From assembly GCF_001998965.1 (NCBI RefSeq), contig NZ_MLHJ01000053.1:1-34044 (forward strand): a stretch of 34,044 nucleotides of DNA, written 5' to 3'. Positions 17,442 to 26,253 of this stretch are shown here, one piece after another. The first letter of the stretch is position 1; the number at the start of each line of letters is the position of its first letter. The notes beneath the pieces were generated by a model. That model was not told the DNA's origin. It made no database searches and saw only the letters and a program-made list of their open reading frames with translations. The translations under genes were made by a program, and so were the position numbers. The DNA is from Rodentibacter rarus (GTDB lineage: Bacteria > Pseudomonadota > Gammaproteobacteria > Enterobacterales > Pasteurellaceae).

Positions 17442-18251
17442 TCAATGAGAGTGGAGCAACCTCTTAATTGTGCTATACCCACTCACTGCATTACGCACTA
17501 ACTGATTAACTTGGTGCACTAAATCTAATTGTGCCTTAATTTTTTTCTTGTCGTAAAACGCTTTAAACACCCTCACTTCCATTGCACCATTCTCTCTGAT
17601 ACAACAACGATAGTAATGGTCGTCTATTGTGTCGGCTTTCATCCATCCCTCTTTATTATAGTGTGGTTTCTTTCGTTGTTTGATATAACCATTCTCTTCT
17701 CGACCAGCAATACCAGCGAAATCATGGAAGAAACGATCATCATTCCAAAACCGATAAAATGCTCGTTGTTGCTCTATGGTTTCAAAAGGATCGACTGTAA
17801 CGTGCAATGCGGCATTTTCTTCTTCCATGAGAAATGGACGTATGTGTCTATCATTCATTACTGCTTCTAAATGTGCAATAATCTCTTTGCGTGTCATTGG
17901 TACGAGAACAACCTCTACCCCATTTGGAATAGAGTTATCCTTCGTTATCCCTCCTTCATAATCAGCCAGTCGCAAATACAATATATGAGAAATTACCCGA
18001 CAGACATACTCTAGCCCATTAGCCCATAAAGACTGAGTTTCCCCTAGTACGATTTCGGCTAAGTTTATCTCAAACTCAACCCCATATCGCCACTTTGTTT
18101 TTCTGCCATGTTCAATCCACGCAACAGGCGTATGATAAGGCATTGCACCAACTAAGCCATAGGACACCCCAAGCCTACGGTATGTCGCATCTAATTCATT
18201 AACCCGACGTATCAGATCAAGCTGCATCTCCTTGCCAATCACCTTTATCAC
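17442..18251 (-). CDS. unrecognised protein with amidoligase-like motifs
   Basis: The 269-residue protein starts at GTG 18251, seven bases after the ZIP transporter stop, with AGGG upstream; an alternative ATG at 18227 has AAGGAG directly abutting it. I do not recognise the exact family. Three spaced features resemble the amidoligase (glutamine-synthetase-like ATP-dependent ligase) pattern: GVEFEINLAE (~57-66), ALHVTVDPFE (~148-157), and near the end DHYYRCCIRENGAMEVRVFKAF, where an R-rich stretch precedes an E-x-R motif. No signal peptide or membrane segment is seen. Tight spacing implies cotranscription with the ZIP transporter. If the amidoligase reading is right it would join an amine to a carboxylate of a peptide or small molecule; the substrate is unknown. 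Confidence 0.45.
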   Translation of the reverse strand: MIKVIGKEMQLDLIRRVNELDATYRRLGVSYGLVGAMPYHTPVAWIEHGRKTKWRYGVEFEINLAEIVLGETQSLWANGLEYVCRVISHILYLRLADYEGGITKDNSIPNGVEVVLVPMTRKEIIAHLEAVMNDRHIRPFLMEEENAALHVTVDPFETIEQQRAFYRFWNDDRFFHDFAGIAGREENGYIKQRKKPHYNKEGWMKADTIDDHYYRCCIRENGAMEVRVFKAFYDKKKIKAQLDLVHQVNQLVRNAVSGYSTIKRLLHSH

Positions 18252-18257
18252 AGGCTT

Positions 18258-19100
18258 TTACCCTAAAGCAACATCTAAAATCATCATTAATGAAAATCCG
18301 AGCATAAGACTGAGCGTGGCAATATCTGTATTACCGTTACTTTGCGATTCAGGAATGAGTTCTTCAACCACAACGAAAATCATCGCACCGGCGGCAAAAG
18401 CGAGAGCATAAGGAAGAATGGATGTCATAGAGATCACAAATAATGCCCCAATCACTGCACCAATAGGCTCAACAATGGCGGAAAATGCACCATAAGTAAA
18501 AGCTTTGACACGGCTATGTCCTTCAGCCCGAAGAGGCATAGAAAGGGCGGAACCCTCCGGCACATTTTGTAACCCCATACCAATCGCAAGCCCTACAGCG
18601 CTTAATGTCAATGGAAAACTGTCTGCATTTTCACCAAGCGTTGCCACCGCACCAAATGCCACACCAATCGCAAGCCCTTCAGGAATATTATGAATCGTGA
18701 TTGCCAAGAAAAGTAACATCGATTTCGACAGTCTACGGCGAGGCTGCATACCTTCCGCCTCTTCAATAGGTTTACTTAAATGCAAATGAGGAACAAGATA
18801 ATCCACTCCACGTAAAAATAGCCCACCTATTAAGAAACCAATGAGAGTTGGGAGCCAGTACCATTCACTTTGATTTTGTTTACTAAATTCAAAAGAAGGC
18901 TCCAACAACGACCAAAAAGAAGCGGCAATCATTACGCCGGCAGCAAATCCCATCATACTATCCAGCAATTTTTGATTAACCTGTTTAAAAAAGAAAACAA
19001 AAGCCGAACCGAAAATGGTACAAAACCAAGTAAATAAACCGGCGATCAATGCCTGTAATACAGGATTAAGCATTAAAAAAGAGTGAAAAACTGTCGTCAT
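18258..19100 (-). CDS. ZIP family divalent metal transporter
   Basis: The 280-residue inner-membrane metal importer has about eight membrane segments. The metal-binding helices carry HNIPEGLAIGVAFG (helix 4) and QNVPEGSALSMPL (helix 5), with FAAGVMIAASFWSLLEPS (helix 2) and FAAGAMIFVVVEELIPES (helix 7), the standard ZIP signature. ZupT/GufA-type members usually carry zinc and related ions; specificity is not readable from sequence. The frame extends to 19214, but ATG 19100 (MTTVFHSFLMLNP) is chosen because GGGGA lies 5-6 bases upstream and the longer form adds an atypical segment. It is the first gene of a two-gene unit with the amidoligase-like gene and divergent from aroK. Confidence 0.9.
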   Translation of the reverse strand: MTTVFHSFLMLNPVLQALIAGLFTWFCTIFGSAFVFFFKQVNQKLLDSMMGFAAGVMIAASFWSLLEPSFEFSKQNQSEWYWLPTLIGFLIGGLFLRGVDYLVPHLHLSKPIEEAEGMQPRRRLSKSMLLFLAITIHNIPEGLAIGVAFGAVATLGENADSFPLTLSAVGLAIGMGLQNVPEGSALSMPLRAEGHSRVKAFTYGAFSAIVEPIGAVIGALFVISMTSILPYALAFAAGAMIFVVVEELIPESQSNGNTDIATLSLMLGFSLMMILDVALG

Positions 19101-19264
19101 AAAATTCCCCATAAAAATTGGGGCTACTATACATTTACCAGAATAAAAGCTCAATCTGTTAATCTGATAGGCAAATAAAAATACATTTTCTAACCGCTCT
19201 TTAAAGTTTTCCAAAATAAATTCCCTTTAAAGGTTGAAAATTAGGGTGATTTATTGCGATAATC

Positions 19265-19290
19265 CCAAAGATTATTGGGTGATCTTTTGG
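19265..19290. other. possible hairpin in the aroK leader
   Basis: CCAAAGAT (19265-19272) can pair with ATCTTTTGG (19282-19290) with one bulged T and a 9-nt loop. It lies about 70 bp before aroK in a 258-bp divergent gap and could affect aroK expression. No U-tract follows it directly. Confidence 0.3.
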
Positions 19291-19358
19291 CAACCTTCGT
19301 AGTTTTGCTTCTCTTTAAAAAGATCAATTTTGAGTAAATTTATCGTTAGAAAAAAACA

Positions 19359-19901
19359 ATGGCTGAAAAACGTAATATTTTTTTAGTGGGACCAATGGGT
19401 GCAGGTAAAAGCACGATTGGGCGCCAATTAGCACAACAATTAAGTATGGACTTTTTAGACTCGGATGCAGTGATTGAAGAGCGTACCGGTGCGGACATTA
19501 GCTGGATTTTTGATTTAGAAGGCGAAGAAGGTTTTCGCAAACGTGAGGAACGGGTTATCAATGAATTAACACAAATGCAAGGCATCGTACTTTCTACCGG
19601 AGGCGGTGCAGTGATGTCGAAAGATAACCGCAATTATTTATCTGCCCGTGGCATTGTCATTTATTTGGAAACAACCGTTGATAAACAATTCCAACGCACA
19701 CAACGCGATAAAAAACGACCGCTCTTACAAGGGGTTGATGATCCTCGTCAAGTATTAGAGGATTTAGCGAAAATTCGTAATCCGCTTTATGAAGAAATTG
19801 CCGATATCACACTCCCAACTGATGAGCAAAACACCAAAGTGATGGTAAATCAAATTGTTGATTTAATTGACAATATGAACGGATTAAATAGTTCGCTTTA
19901 A
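19359..19901 (+). CDS. aroK: shikimate kinase
   Basis: The 180-residue enzyme phosphorylates shikimate at the 3-position using ATP, the fifth step of the chorismate pathway. The Walker A motif is GPMGAGKST (residues 11-19). The substrate-binding block [30 protein letters not shown] has the Asp and Arg expected for shikimate binding, followed by LSTGGGAVM and the lid RPLLQ. The length is normal for AroK. The Shine-Dalgarno before ATG 19359 is weak, an A-rich stretch only. It begins the aroK-aroB-dam unit. Confidence 0.97.
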   Translation: MAEKRNIFLVGPMGAGKSTIGRQLAQQLSMDFLDSDAVIEERTGADISWIFDLEGEEGFRKREERVINELTQMQGIVLSTGGGAVMSKDNRNYLSARGIVIYLETTVDKQFQRTQRDKKRPLLQGVDDPRQVLEDLAKIRNPLYEEIADITLPTDEQNTKVMVNQIVDLIDNMNGLNSSL

Positions 19902-19920
19902 TACAAGACAGGGATAAATT

Positions 19921-21009
19921 ATGTTGTGCGTCAATGTAGAATTACAAGAACGTCGTTACCCGATTTTAATTGGCAGTGGTCTACTCCAAGATGAACCAAA
20001 TTACCCAATAAACCAAGGGGAACGGGTCATGATTGTGAGCAATCCTACCGTTGCACAATTTTACTTGGATACACTCACCACAACCCTTGAAAAACGAGGT
20101 GCCGTGGTTGAATCGGTGCTTATTCCCGATGGTGAAAAATACAAAACCCTAGAGTCCTTAAATCTTATTTTTACCGCACTTTTAAAAGGCAATCACGGAC
20201 GTGATACCACTATTATTGCCTTAGGCGGTGGGGTGATTGGCGATGTGGCAGGCTTTGCTGCAGCAAGTTATCAACGTGGCGTGCGTTTAATTCAAATTCC
20301 CACCACGTTACTTTCTCAAGTGGATTCTTCTGTTGGCGGAAAAACTGCTGTCAATCATGAACTGGGTAAAAATATGATCGGGGCTTTCTATCAACCCTCC
20401 TTGGTGTTGATTGATACATTGACACTCAATACTTTGCCAAAACGTGAAGTCAATGCTGGTCTTGCGGAAGTGATTAAATACGGGGCAATTCTTGATTATG
20501 AATTTTTTGTTTGGTTAGAAAAACATATTGATGATCTCGTTGCGCTAAAACAAGATGCCCTGCAACACTGTATTGCACGCTGTTGCCAAATCAAAGCGGA
20601 TGTGGTGGCTCGTGATGAAACGGAAAAAGGTGATCGGGCTTTACTCAACCTTGGTCATACCTTTGGGCACGCCATTGAAACCCATTTAGGCTATGGCAAT
20701 TGGTTGCACGGTGAAGGCATTTCCGCAGGAATGATGATGGCCGCTGCACTTTCTGAAGCATTAGGTCATCTTTCTGTCAGCGATGTTTCCCGCCTGGAAA
20801 AACTTCTTGCCCGAGCAAATTTGCCGACAGTATCGCCGGATACCATGCAACCGGAAGATTATTTACCTCATATGATGCGTGATAAAAAAGTGCTGGCCGG
20901 TAAATTGCGTCTTGTGTTGCTAAAATCCCTTGGACAAGCCTATGTAGCGACAGATACCGATCATCATTTGGTGTTAAACGCCATTCGACGTTGTACGCAA
21001 ACGGACTAA
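19921..21009 (+). CDS. aroB: 3-dehydroquinate synthase
   Basis: The 362-residue AroB converts DAHP to 3-dehydroquinate using NAD and a divalent metal, the second step of chorismate synthesis. NAD and substrate motifs are [12 protein letters not shown] (~67-78), [21 protein letters not shown] (~100-120), [21 protein letters not shown] (~128-148) and the metal ligands in [19 protein letters not shown] and [11 protein letters not shown]. It starts 19 bp after aroK, with a GGGATAAATT-type site. The distance to dam is one base. An uptake sequence lies at about 20174. Confidence 0.97.
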   Translation: MLCVNVELQERRYPILIGSGLLQDEPNYPINQGERVMIVSNPTVAQFYLDTLTTTLEKRGAVVESVLIPDGEKYKTLESLNLIFTALLKGNHGRDTTIIALGGGVIGDVAGFAAASYQRGVRLIQIPTTLLSQVDSSVGGKTAVNHELGKNMIGAFYQPSLVLIDTLTLNTLPKREVNAGLAEVIKYGAILDYEFFVWLEKHIDDLVALKQDALQHCIARCCQIKADVVARDETEKGDRALLNLGHTFGHAIETHLGYGNWLHGEGISAGMMMAAALSEALGHLSVSDVSRLEKLLARANLPTVSPDTMQPEDYLPHMMRDKKVLAGKLRLVLLKSLGQAYVATDTDHHLVLNAIRRCTQTD

Positions 21010-21010
21010 A

Positions 21011-21862
21011 ATGCCACGTCCGAAAAAGCCAATTAAGTCCAAAATCAAACACCGCCCATTTTTAAAATGGGCCGGTGGTAAATTTCGTTTAACTGACGAA
21101 ATCAACAAGGCCTTTCCAAAGAAAAAACAATGTTTGGTAGAACCTTTTGTTGGGGCGGGTGCGGTATTTTTAAATACCCATTTTGAACGCTACATTTTGG
21201 CGGACATTAACCCTGACTTAATTAATTTATTTAATCTTGTCAAAGAAAATGTTGAGGGCTACATTGAAGCCTGCAAACCACTGTTCGATGCACCGAATGC
21301 CAACACACCCGAGTATTATTACGCCAAACGCCAACAGTTTAATAAATCCACCGATCCTTTTGAACGCTCTGTAATTTTCTTATATCTCAACCGCTTTGGT
21401 TTCAATGGCTTGTGTCGCTATAACAGCAAAAATGAATTTAATGTGCCCTTCGGGGCTTATAAAACCCATTATTTTCCGGAAAATGAATTGCGTTATTTTG
21501 CGCACAAGGCACAAAGTGCGGTCTTTTTTTGTGGTGATTTTCAAGAAACCTTTGAATTGGCCGATACGACTTCGGTGATTTATTGTGATCCCCCCTATGC
21601 CCCGCTACATCAACATACCAATTTCACCGGTTATGCCGGCAATGATTTTGGCTTGACCCATCAACGCACTTTAGCGGAAGCGGCAAAAAAAATACAAAAA
21701 GAAAAACAAATTCCGGTATTGATTTCCAATCACGATACCAAGTTCACTCGTGAAATCTACAAAGGGGCAAAATTTAAAGCCGTGAAAGTGCAACGTTCCA
21801 TTAGCCAAAATGCGGCAAAACGGGTGAAAGTGAAAGAACTCATTGCGATTTTTAAGGCGTAA
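21011..21862 (+). CDS. dam: DNA adenine methyltransferase (GATC)
   Basis: The 283-residue Dam methylates adenine in GATC, which serves mismatch repair strand choice and replication timing. Visible motifs are the SAM-binding FLKWAGGKFRLTDEI (~14-28) with VEPFVGAGAVFL (~42-53), ADINPDLINLF and the catalytic DPPY in VIYCDPPYAPL (~188-198), in the alpha-class order. It overlaps the convergent DciA-like gene by 11 bp at their 3' ends. It is cotranscribed with aroK and aroB. An uptake sequence lies at about 21512. Confidence 0.96.
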   Translation: MPRPKKPIKSKIKHRPFLKWAGGKFRLTDEINKAFPKKKQCLVEPFVGAGAVFLNTHFERYILADINPDLINLFNLVKENVEGYIEACKPLFDAPNANTPEYYYAKRQQFNKSTDPFERSVIFLYLNRFGFNGLCRYNSKNEFNVPFGAYKTHYFPENELRYFAHKAQSAVFFCGDFQETFELADTTSVIYCDPPYAPLHQHTNFTGYAGNDFGLTHQRTLAEAAKKIQKEKQIPVLISNHDTKFTREIYKGAKFKAVKVQRSISQNAAKRVKVKELIAIFKA

Positions 21863-22181
21863 CTCCCTTAAATTCGGGGTTAATCTTTACCTCTAATTTT
21901 GTAACTTGTGGGTATTCAGGTCGGATAAGGCTGAGCAATTCCGTCTGACGAAATAAAATCCCTTGTCGCACAATGGCATTAGCCACTTCAATAAAAAGTT
22001 TTTCGCCATTAATCTGACCGATACGCACTAAACCTTGAAATTCTTGCGGAAAAATCTGGTGAATTTTTTGATTTAACTCGTGAATGGCTAAGCCTTTTTT
22101 CATCATTTGAGAAAAAGAAGATTGCTCCATCACCTCCACAATATTCATCGCCTTTTGATAACGTTCCGCCTTGTTTTCCAT
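21852..22181 (-). CDS. dciA: DciA-like DUF721 protein
   Basis: The 109-residue DUF721 protein has the pattern GQINGEKLFIEVANAIVRQGILFRQTELLSLI (~57-88), matching the KH-like core of DciA. DciA helps load the replicative helicase DnaB in bacteria without DnaC/DnaI. The N-terminal half is helical (YQKAMNIVEVMEQSSFSQMMKKGLAIHELN). It is shorter than many DciA proteins but in the range of DUF721 members. ATG 22181 has a GGGGC-type site upstream. It is divergent from secM. The family call is good; the helicase-loader role is inferred. Confidence 0.75.
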   Translation of the reverse strand: MENKAERYQKAMNIVEVMEQSSFSQMMKKGLAIHELNQKIHQIFPQEFQGLVRIGQINGEKLFIEVANAIVRQGILFRQTELLSLIRPEYPQVTKLEVKINPEFKGVTP

Positions 22182-22197
22182 GAAGTAGCCCCAATAA

Positions 22198-22226
22198 ATG
22201 ACATCAATTTAAATTTCCGCTACAAT
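22198..22226 (+). promoter_or_regulatory. sigma70-type promoter of secM-secA
   Basis: ATGACA (22198-22203) and TACAAT (22221-22226) are separated by 17 bp; both hexamers are 5/6 matches to consensus. A start at about 22233 would give a short leader to secM (ATG 22255). This is the best promoter match in the window. Confidence 0.7.
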
Positions 22227-22254
22227 ACACACAATTTTTATCAGAAACAACAAA

Positions 22255-22557
22255 ATGATGATTTTAGGCAAAAGCCCCCCTTATTTTTGGTCGCGGTTAC
22301 TATTAAGTGTGATCGCGATTTTTGCTTTGCCTAATACGCAAAGTTTAGAAAATAACCGGGCGGAAAATTGTTCCTCTGAGATTTCTATCCAACAGGTGTT
22401 GGAAAGCGCAAAGGTGGTTCGCTATGTACAACGACCTTCCCCCCAAGCTTTTCCGGCAAACTATTTCGAAAAAAAACAACCCGATTTTCAACCGCACTTT
22501 GTGGTGGCGGTATTAAATCGCCAAGCCCCTATTCGAGCCGGTCCTTTACTCATTTAA
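22255..22557 (+). CDS. secM: SecM secretion monitor with C-terminal arrest peptide
   Basis: The 100-residue exported regulator has a signal-type N-terminus (WSRLLLSVIAIFALPNTQS, ~12-30) and a C-terminal arrest sequence ending NRQAPIRAGP at residues 88-97, followed by only LLI and stop. The IRAGP element equals residues 162-166 of E. coli SecM, where it stalls the ribosome until the nascent chain is pulled by the Sec machinery; stalling opens the downstream hairpin and raises SecA synthesis. The E. coli Trp155 and Gly161 equivalents are Val86 and Pro92 here, and the protein is much shorter than the 170-residue E. coli form. Start ATG 22255 or 22258; the Shine-Dalgarno is weak. It is directly upstream of secA. 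Confidence 0.9.
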   Translation: MMILGKSPPYFWSRLLLSVIAIFALPNTQSLENNRAENCSSEISIQQVLESAKVVRYVQRPSPQAFPANYFEKKQPDFQPHFVVAVLNRQAPIRAGPLLI

Positions 22558-22679
22558 TTTCTTAGACTCTGTCCCTTTAACACAATGAAATTAAAGGGGC
22601 ACACCATTAACTCTGGCAATGAGTGAGCAACATTTCACTCATTCCTTAATTTTAACAAATGATTTAGAAAGAGAAATTA
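22555..22679 (+). promoter_or_regulatory. secM-secA control region with candidate start-sequestering pairing
   Basis: Three pairings are visible. TAATTTCT at 22555-22562, overlapping the secM stop, is complementary to AGAAATTA at 22672-22679, next to and including the first base of the secA ATG. Between them are a hairpin with an 8-bp perfect core (CCCTTTAA 22573-22580 with TTAAAGGG 22591-22598, extendable by three pairs) and a 9-bp hairpin (AATGAGTGA 22618-22626 with TCACTCATT 22635-22643). A ribosome stalled at the SecM Pro97 codon (22543-22545) would cover or reach the first arm and free the secA start. The mechanism is known in E. coli; this structure is inferred by eye. Confidence 0.6.
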
Positions 22680-25375
22680 TGAGCATTTTAACGAAAATTT
22701 TTGGTAGCCGTAACGACCGTATTTTACGCAAACTTAAAAAACAAGTGAGCAAAATTAATCAATTAGAGCCTGAATTTGAAGCCTTAAGTGATGAACAGCT
22801 TCGCGCGAAAACCGATGAATTTCGCCAGCGTTTGAGTGCGGGTGAAACCTTGCAAGACATCCTACCTGAAGCCTTTGCTACCGTGCGAGAAGCGAGTAAA
22901 CGGGTATTAGGTATGCGTCACTTTGATGTTCAGTTGATCGGTGGGATGGTGTTAACCAACCGCTGTATTGCTGAAATGCGAACCGGTGAAGGGAAAACCT
23001 TAACCGCTACACTCCCTTGTTATTTAATTGCCCTTGAAGGAAAAGGGGTACACGTGGTGACAGTGAATGACTATTTGGCACGACGTGACGCAGAAACCAA
23101 CCGCCCATTATTTGAATTTTTAGGGCTAAGTGTTGGCGTGAATATTCCGGGTTTACCGCCTGAAGCAAAACGTGCCGCTTACGCTGCTGATATCACTTAT
23201 GCCACAAACAGTGAATTGGGTTTTGACTATTTGCGTGATAATTTAGCCCATTCAAAAGAAGAGCGTTTCCAACGCACTTTAGGTTATGCCTTAGTGGATG
23301 AGGTGGATTCCATTCTCATTGATGAGGCTCGCACACCGTTAATTATTTCCGGTCAGGCCGAAGACAGTTCCGATCTTTACATTGCGGTGAATAAACTCAT
23401 TCCAAGTTTAATTAAGCAAGAAAAAGAAGATTCCGATGAATATCAAGGGGAAGGGGATTTCACCTTAGACCTCAAATCCAAACAAGCTCACTTAACCGAA
23501 CGTGGTCAGGAAAAAGTGGAAAATTGGCTCATTGAACAAGGGTTAATGCCGGAAGGGGATTCTCTTTACTCACCGGGCCGTATCGTCTTATTGCACCATA
23601 TTATGGCGGCATTGCGTGCACACACCTTATTTGAGCGTGATGTAGATTATATTGTGAAAGACGGCGAAATCGTCATTGTTGATGAACATACCGGACGGAC
23701 GATGGCAGGACGCCGTTGGTCTGACGGTTTACACCAAGCGATTGAAGCCAAAGAAGGGGTTGAGATTAAAAGTGAAAACCAAACTGTCGCCTCCATTTCT
23801 TACCAAAATTACTTCCGTTTGTATGAAAAATTGGCGGGTATGACGGGGACGGCAGATACGGAAGCCTTTGAATTCCAACAAATTTACGGTTTAGAAACGG
23901 TCGTCATTCCGACAAACCGCCCAATGATTCGTGATGATCGCACAGACTTGATGTTTGAAAATGAAGAATACAAATTCAATGCGATTATTGATGATATTAA
24001 AGATTGTGTTGCACGCCAACAACCGGTATTGGTGGGGACGATTTCGGTGGAAAAATCGGAAGTTTTGTCGAAAGCATTGGATAAAGCGGGCATTAAACAC
24101 AATGTCTTAAATGCAAAATTCCACCAACAAGAAGCTGAAATTGTCGCAGAAGCGGGTTTCCCGGGGGCGGTAACGATTGCTACCAATATGGCGGGACGGG
24201 GAACGGATATTATCCTTGGCGGTAACTGGAAAGCCCAGGCGGCTAAATTAGACAATCCTACTCAAGCGCAACTTGATGCGTTAAAAGCCGAGTGGGAGAA
24301 AAATCACGACATCGTGATGAAAGCCGGCGGTTTACATATTATTGGTACGGAGCGTCACGAATCACGCCGTATCGACAACCAGTTGCGTGGCCGTTCCGGT
24401 CGTCAAGGGGATCCGGGTTCTTCCCGTTTCTACCTGTCTTTGGAAGATGGTTTAATGCGAATTTACCTCAACGAGGGCAAGCTCAACTTAATGCGTAAAG
24501 CCTTCACCGTGCCGGGTGAAGCGATGGAGTCCAAAATGTTGGCGAAAGTGATTGCCTCTGCCCAAGCAAAAGTAGAAGCCTTCCACTTTGATGGTCGTAA
24601 AAATCTTCTTGAATATGATGATGTCGCCAACGATCAACGCCACGCCATTTATGAACAACGCAATTATTTATTGGATAATGATGATATTTCCGAGACGGTC
24701 AAGGCTATTCGCCACGATGTGTTCAATAATGTTATCGACCAATATATCCCGCCACAATCCTTAGAGGAACAATGGGATATTAAAGGGTTGGAAGAACGGT
24801 TGGCACAAGAGTTTGGTATGGTATTGCCTATCGCACATTGGCTCGAAGAAGACAGCAATCTTCACGAAGAAAATCTACGTGAACGCATTATTGACGTTGC
24901 TGAAAAAGAATATAAGGAAAAAGAAGCCTTAGTGGGCGAAGAAAGTATGCGCCATTTTGAAAAAGGGGTGATGCTACAAACCTTAGATGAACTTTGGAAA
25001 GAACATTTAGCGGCGATGGATTATCTTCGTCAAGGTATCCACTTACGTGGCTATGCTCAAAAAGATCCAAAACAGGAATATAAAAAAGAGTCATTCCGTA
25101 TGTTTACGGAAATGTTGGATTCCTTAAAACACCACGTGATCACAACCTTAACCCGTGTTCGAGTGAGAACCCAAGAAGAGATAGAAGAGGCTGAACGTCT
25201 TCGTCAAGAAATGGCGGAACGAGAAAGCCAAACTCACCACCCAATAGGGGAAAATAATGCGGTGACACAGGAAGAGGATTATGCAGATCGTCGTGTCGGT
25301 CGTAATGAGCCTTGCCCTTGTGGATCGGGAAAAAAATACAAGCATTGTCACGGTAACCGTGCCAAATACCATTAA
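22679..25375 (+). CDS. secA: SecA preprotein translocase ATPase
   Basis: The 898-residue motor protein drives preproteins through SecYEG at the inner membrane. Motifs are Walker A in [11 protein letters not shown] (~100-110), the Walker B/DEAD-like block [21 protein letters not shown] (~205-225), the helicase block [28 protein letters not shown], and the C-terminal zinc-binding [14 protein letters not shown] that binds SecB. The start ATG 22679 ([14 protein letters not shown]) is the family start with AGAAAGAGA upstream. An in-frame ATG at 22619 falls in a hairpin stem and is rejected. The length matches E. coli SecA (901). It is controlled by the upstream secM. Confidence 0.98.
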   Translation: MSILTKIFGSRNDRILRKLKKQVSKINQLEPEFEALSDEQLRAKTDEFRQRLSAGETLQDILPEAFATVREASKRVLGMRHFDVQLIGGMVLTNRCIAEMRTGEGKTLTATLPCYLIALEGKGVHVVTVNDYLARRDAETNRPLFEFLGLSVGVNIPGLPPEAKRAAYAADITYATNSELGFDYLRDNLAHSKEERFQRTLGYALVDEVDSILIDEARTPLIISGQAEDSSDLYIAVNKLIPSLIKQEKEDSDEYQGEGDFTLDLKSKQAHLTERGQEKVENWLIEQGLMPEGDSLYSPGRIVLLHHIMAALRAHTLFERDVDYIVKDGEIVIVDEHTGRTMAGRRWSDGLHQAIEAKEGVEIKSENQTVASISYQNYFRLYEKLAGMTGTADTEAFEFQQIYGLETVVIPTNRPMIRDDRTDLMFENEEYKFNAIIDDIKDCVARQQPVLVGTISVEKSEVLSKALDKAGIKHNVLNAKFHQQEAEIVAEAGFPGAVTIATNMAGRGTDIILGGNWKAQAAKLDNPTQAQLDALKAEWEKNHDIVMKAGGLHIIGTERHESRRIDNQLRGRSGRQGDPGSSRFYLSLEDGLMRIYLNEGKLNLMRKAFTVPGEAMESKMLAKVIASAQAKVEAFHFDGRKNLLEYDDVANDQRHAIYEQRNYLLDNDDISETVKAIRHDVFNNVIDQYIPPQSLEEQWDIKGLEERLAQEFGMVLPIAHWLEEDSNLHEENLRERIIDVAEKEYKEKEALVGEESMRHFEKGVMLQTLDELWKEHLAAMDYLRQGIHLRGYAQKDPKQEYKKESFRMFTEMLDSLKHHVITTLTRVRVRTQEEIEEAERLRQEMAERESQTHHPIGENNAVTQEEDYADRRVGRNEPCPCGSGKKYKHCHGNRAKYH

Positions 25376-25381
25376 CGGGCT

Positions 25382-25414
25382 AAAAGTGCGGTTGTTTTTG
25401 ACCGCACTTTTTTT
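25382..25414 (+). terminator. terminator from paired uptake sequences after secA
   Basis: AAAAGTGCGGT (25382-25392), an 8-nt loop, then ACCGCACTTTT with a long T-run. It terminates secA; mutT begins 18 bp later, so mutT either depends on read-through or has its own promoter overlapping this hairpin. Confidence 0.9.
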
Positions 25415-25431
25415 TATCTTGGATCAAAAAC

Positions 25432-25839
25432 ATGGAAAAACCAATCATACAAGTTTCAGCCGGTATTATTCGTAATGAATTCGGACAAATTTACTTAACC
25501 CAGCGTTTGGAAGGTCAGGATTTTGCTCAATCCCTTGAATTCCCCGGGGGGAAAGTGGATGAAAACGAAACACCGGAACAAGCACTCAAACGTGAGTTGG
25601 AAGAGGAAATCGGCATTGTCGTTTTAAATGCTGAACTTTATGAACGCTTTCAATTTGAATATCCCACCAAGGTAATTTCATTTTTCTTCTATCTCGTGGA
25701 AGAATGGATTGGCGAACCTTTTGGGCGTGAAGGGCAGGAAGGTTTTTGGATTGAACAACGGGCCTTAGATGCAGGATTATTTCCACCGGCCAATGCAAAG
25801 TTAATCAACCGATTGCTCAGCGAAGTGCAAATTCCATAA
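25432..25839 (+). CDS. mutT: 8-oxo-dGTP diphosphatase
   Basis: The 135-residue Nudix hydrolase removes 8-oxo-dGTP from the nucleotide pool, preventing A-to-C transversions. The Nudix box GGKVDENETPEQALKRELEEEIGI (residues 38-61) has the expected G-x5-E-x7-REUxEExG pattern. The protein starts MEKPIIQVSAGIIRNEFGQIYLTQR, with the MutT-type FPGG before the box. The length is normal. MutT after SecA is a common gamma-proteobacterial order. It is followed by a strong palindromic terminator. Confidence 0.93.
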   Translation: MEKPIIQVSAGIIRNEFGQIYLTQRLEGQDFAQSLEFPGGKVDENETPEQALKRELEEEIGIVVLNAELYERFQFEYPTKVISFFFYLVEEWIGEPFGREGQEGFWIEQRALDAGLFPPANAKLINRLLSEVQIP

Positions 25840-25844
25840 ATACG

Positions 25845-25870
25845 AACCCCAGCCTAGGCTGGGGTTATTT
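25845..25870. terminator. bidirectional terminator between mutT and the small periplasmic gene
   Basis: A perfect 22-bp palindrome (25845-25866), AACCCCAGCCT joined to its exact reverse complement, is followed by ATTTT on the plus side. It lies between convergent genes and can serve both. Confidence 0.85.
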
Positions 25871-25902
25871 TCATCAAAATCCATTTATGACATCATTTAA
25901 AA

Positions 25903-26166
25903 CTATTTTGGCATCGCTGCTTTCATTTGTTTCAATTGCTCTACAGCTTGTCCACAAGCCTGATCTTGCGCCGCTACTGGCATCATCGCAAACTGTTGTT
26001 TACTGGATTCATACTGTGCTTTCATTGAGTTGGCTTGAGCTGCCGGCATAGAAGCAAGATATGAATCAACCTCTGCAAAATAGGCTTTACAACTATCAGA
26101 TAATTCTGCGGCAGAAGCGGAAAGACCAAAGCCCATAAAGATAAGTGCGACTAATGTTTTTTTCAT
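25903..26166 (-). CDS. small periplasmic protein, DUF5339-like
   Basis: The 87-residue protein has a clear Sec signal peptide (MKKTLVALIFMGFGLSASA, cleavage near A-A-E at ~20). The mature part is helical, with two cysteines (SCKAYF and DQACGQA) that may form a disulfide, and a Met/Ala/Gln-rich middle. It resembles the DUF5339 small secreted proteins of Pasteurellaceae; no function is known to me. The start ATG 26166 is chosen because GAGGAAATCACA precedes it; the longer in-frame start at 26238 lacks support. It is downstream of holA on the same strand. Confidence 0.7.
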   Translation of the reverse strand: MKKTLVALIFMGFGLSASAAELSDSCKAYFAEVDSYLASMPAAQANSMKAQYESSKQQFAMMPVAAQDQACGQAVEQLKQMKAAMPK

Positions 26167-26253
26167 TGTGATTTCCTCACGAAAATTAATAAATAAGATT
26201 ATTGCCAAAAGGCGGCTTATTATACTATTTTCGCTCAAAAAAAAAACAATAGA

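Noticed and set aside
22619-22678. Upstream start for secA giving a 20-residue extension
   Set aside because: The ATG lies in a hairpin stem with no ribosome site, and SecA proteins begin at MSILTKIFG, which has AGAAAGAGA upstream.
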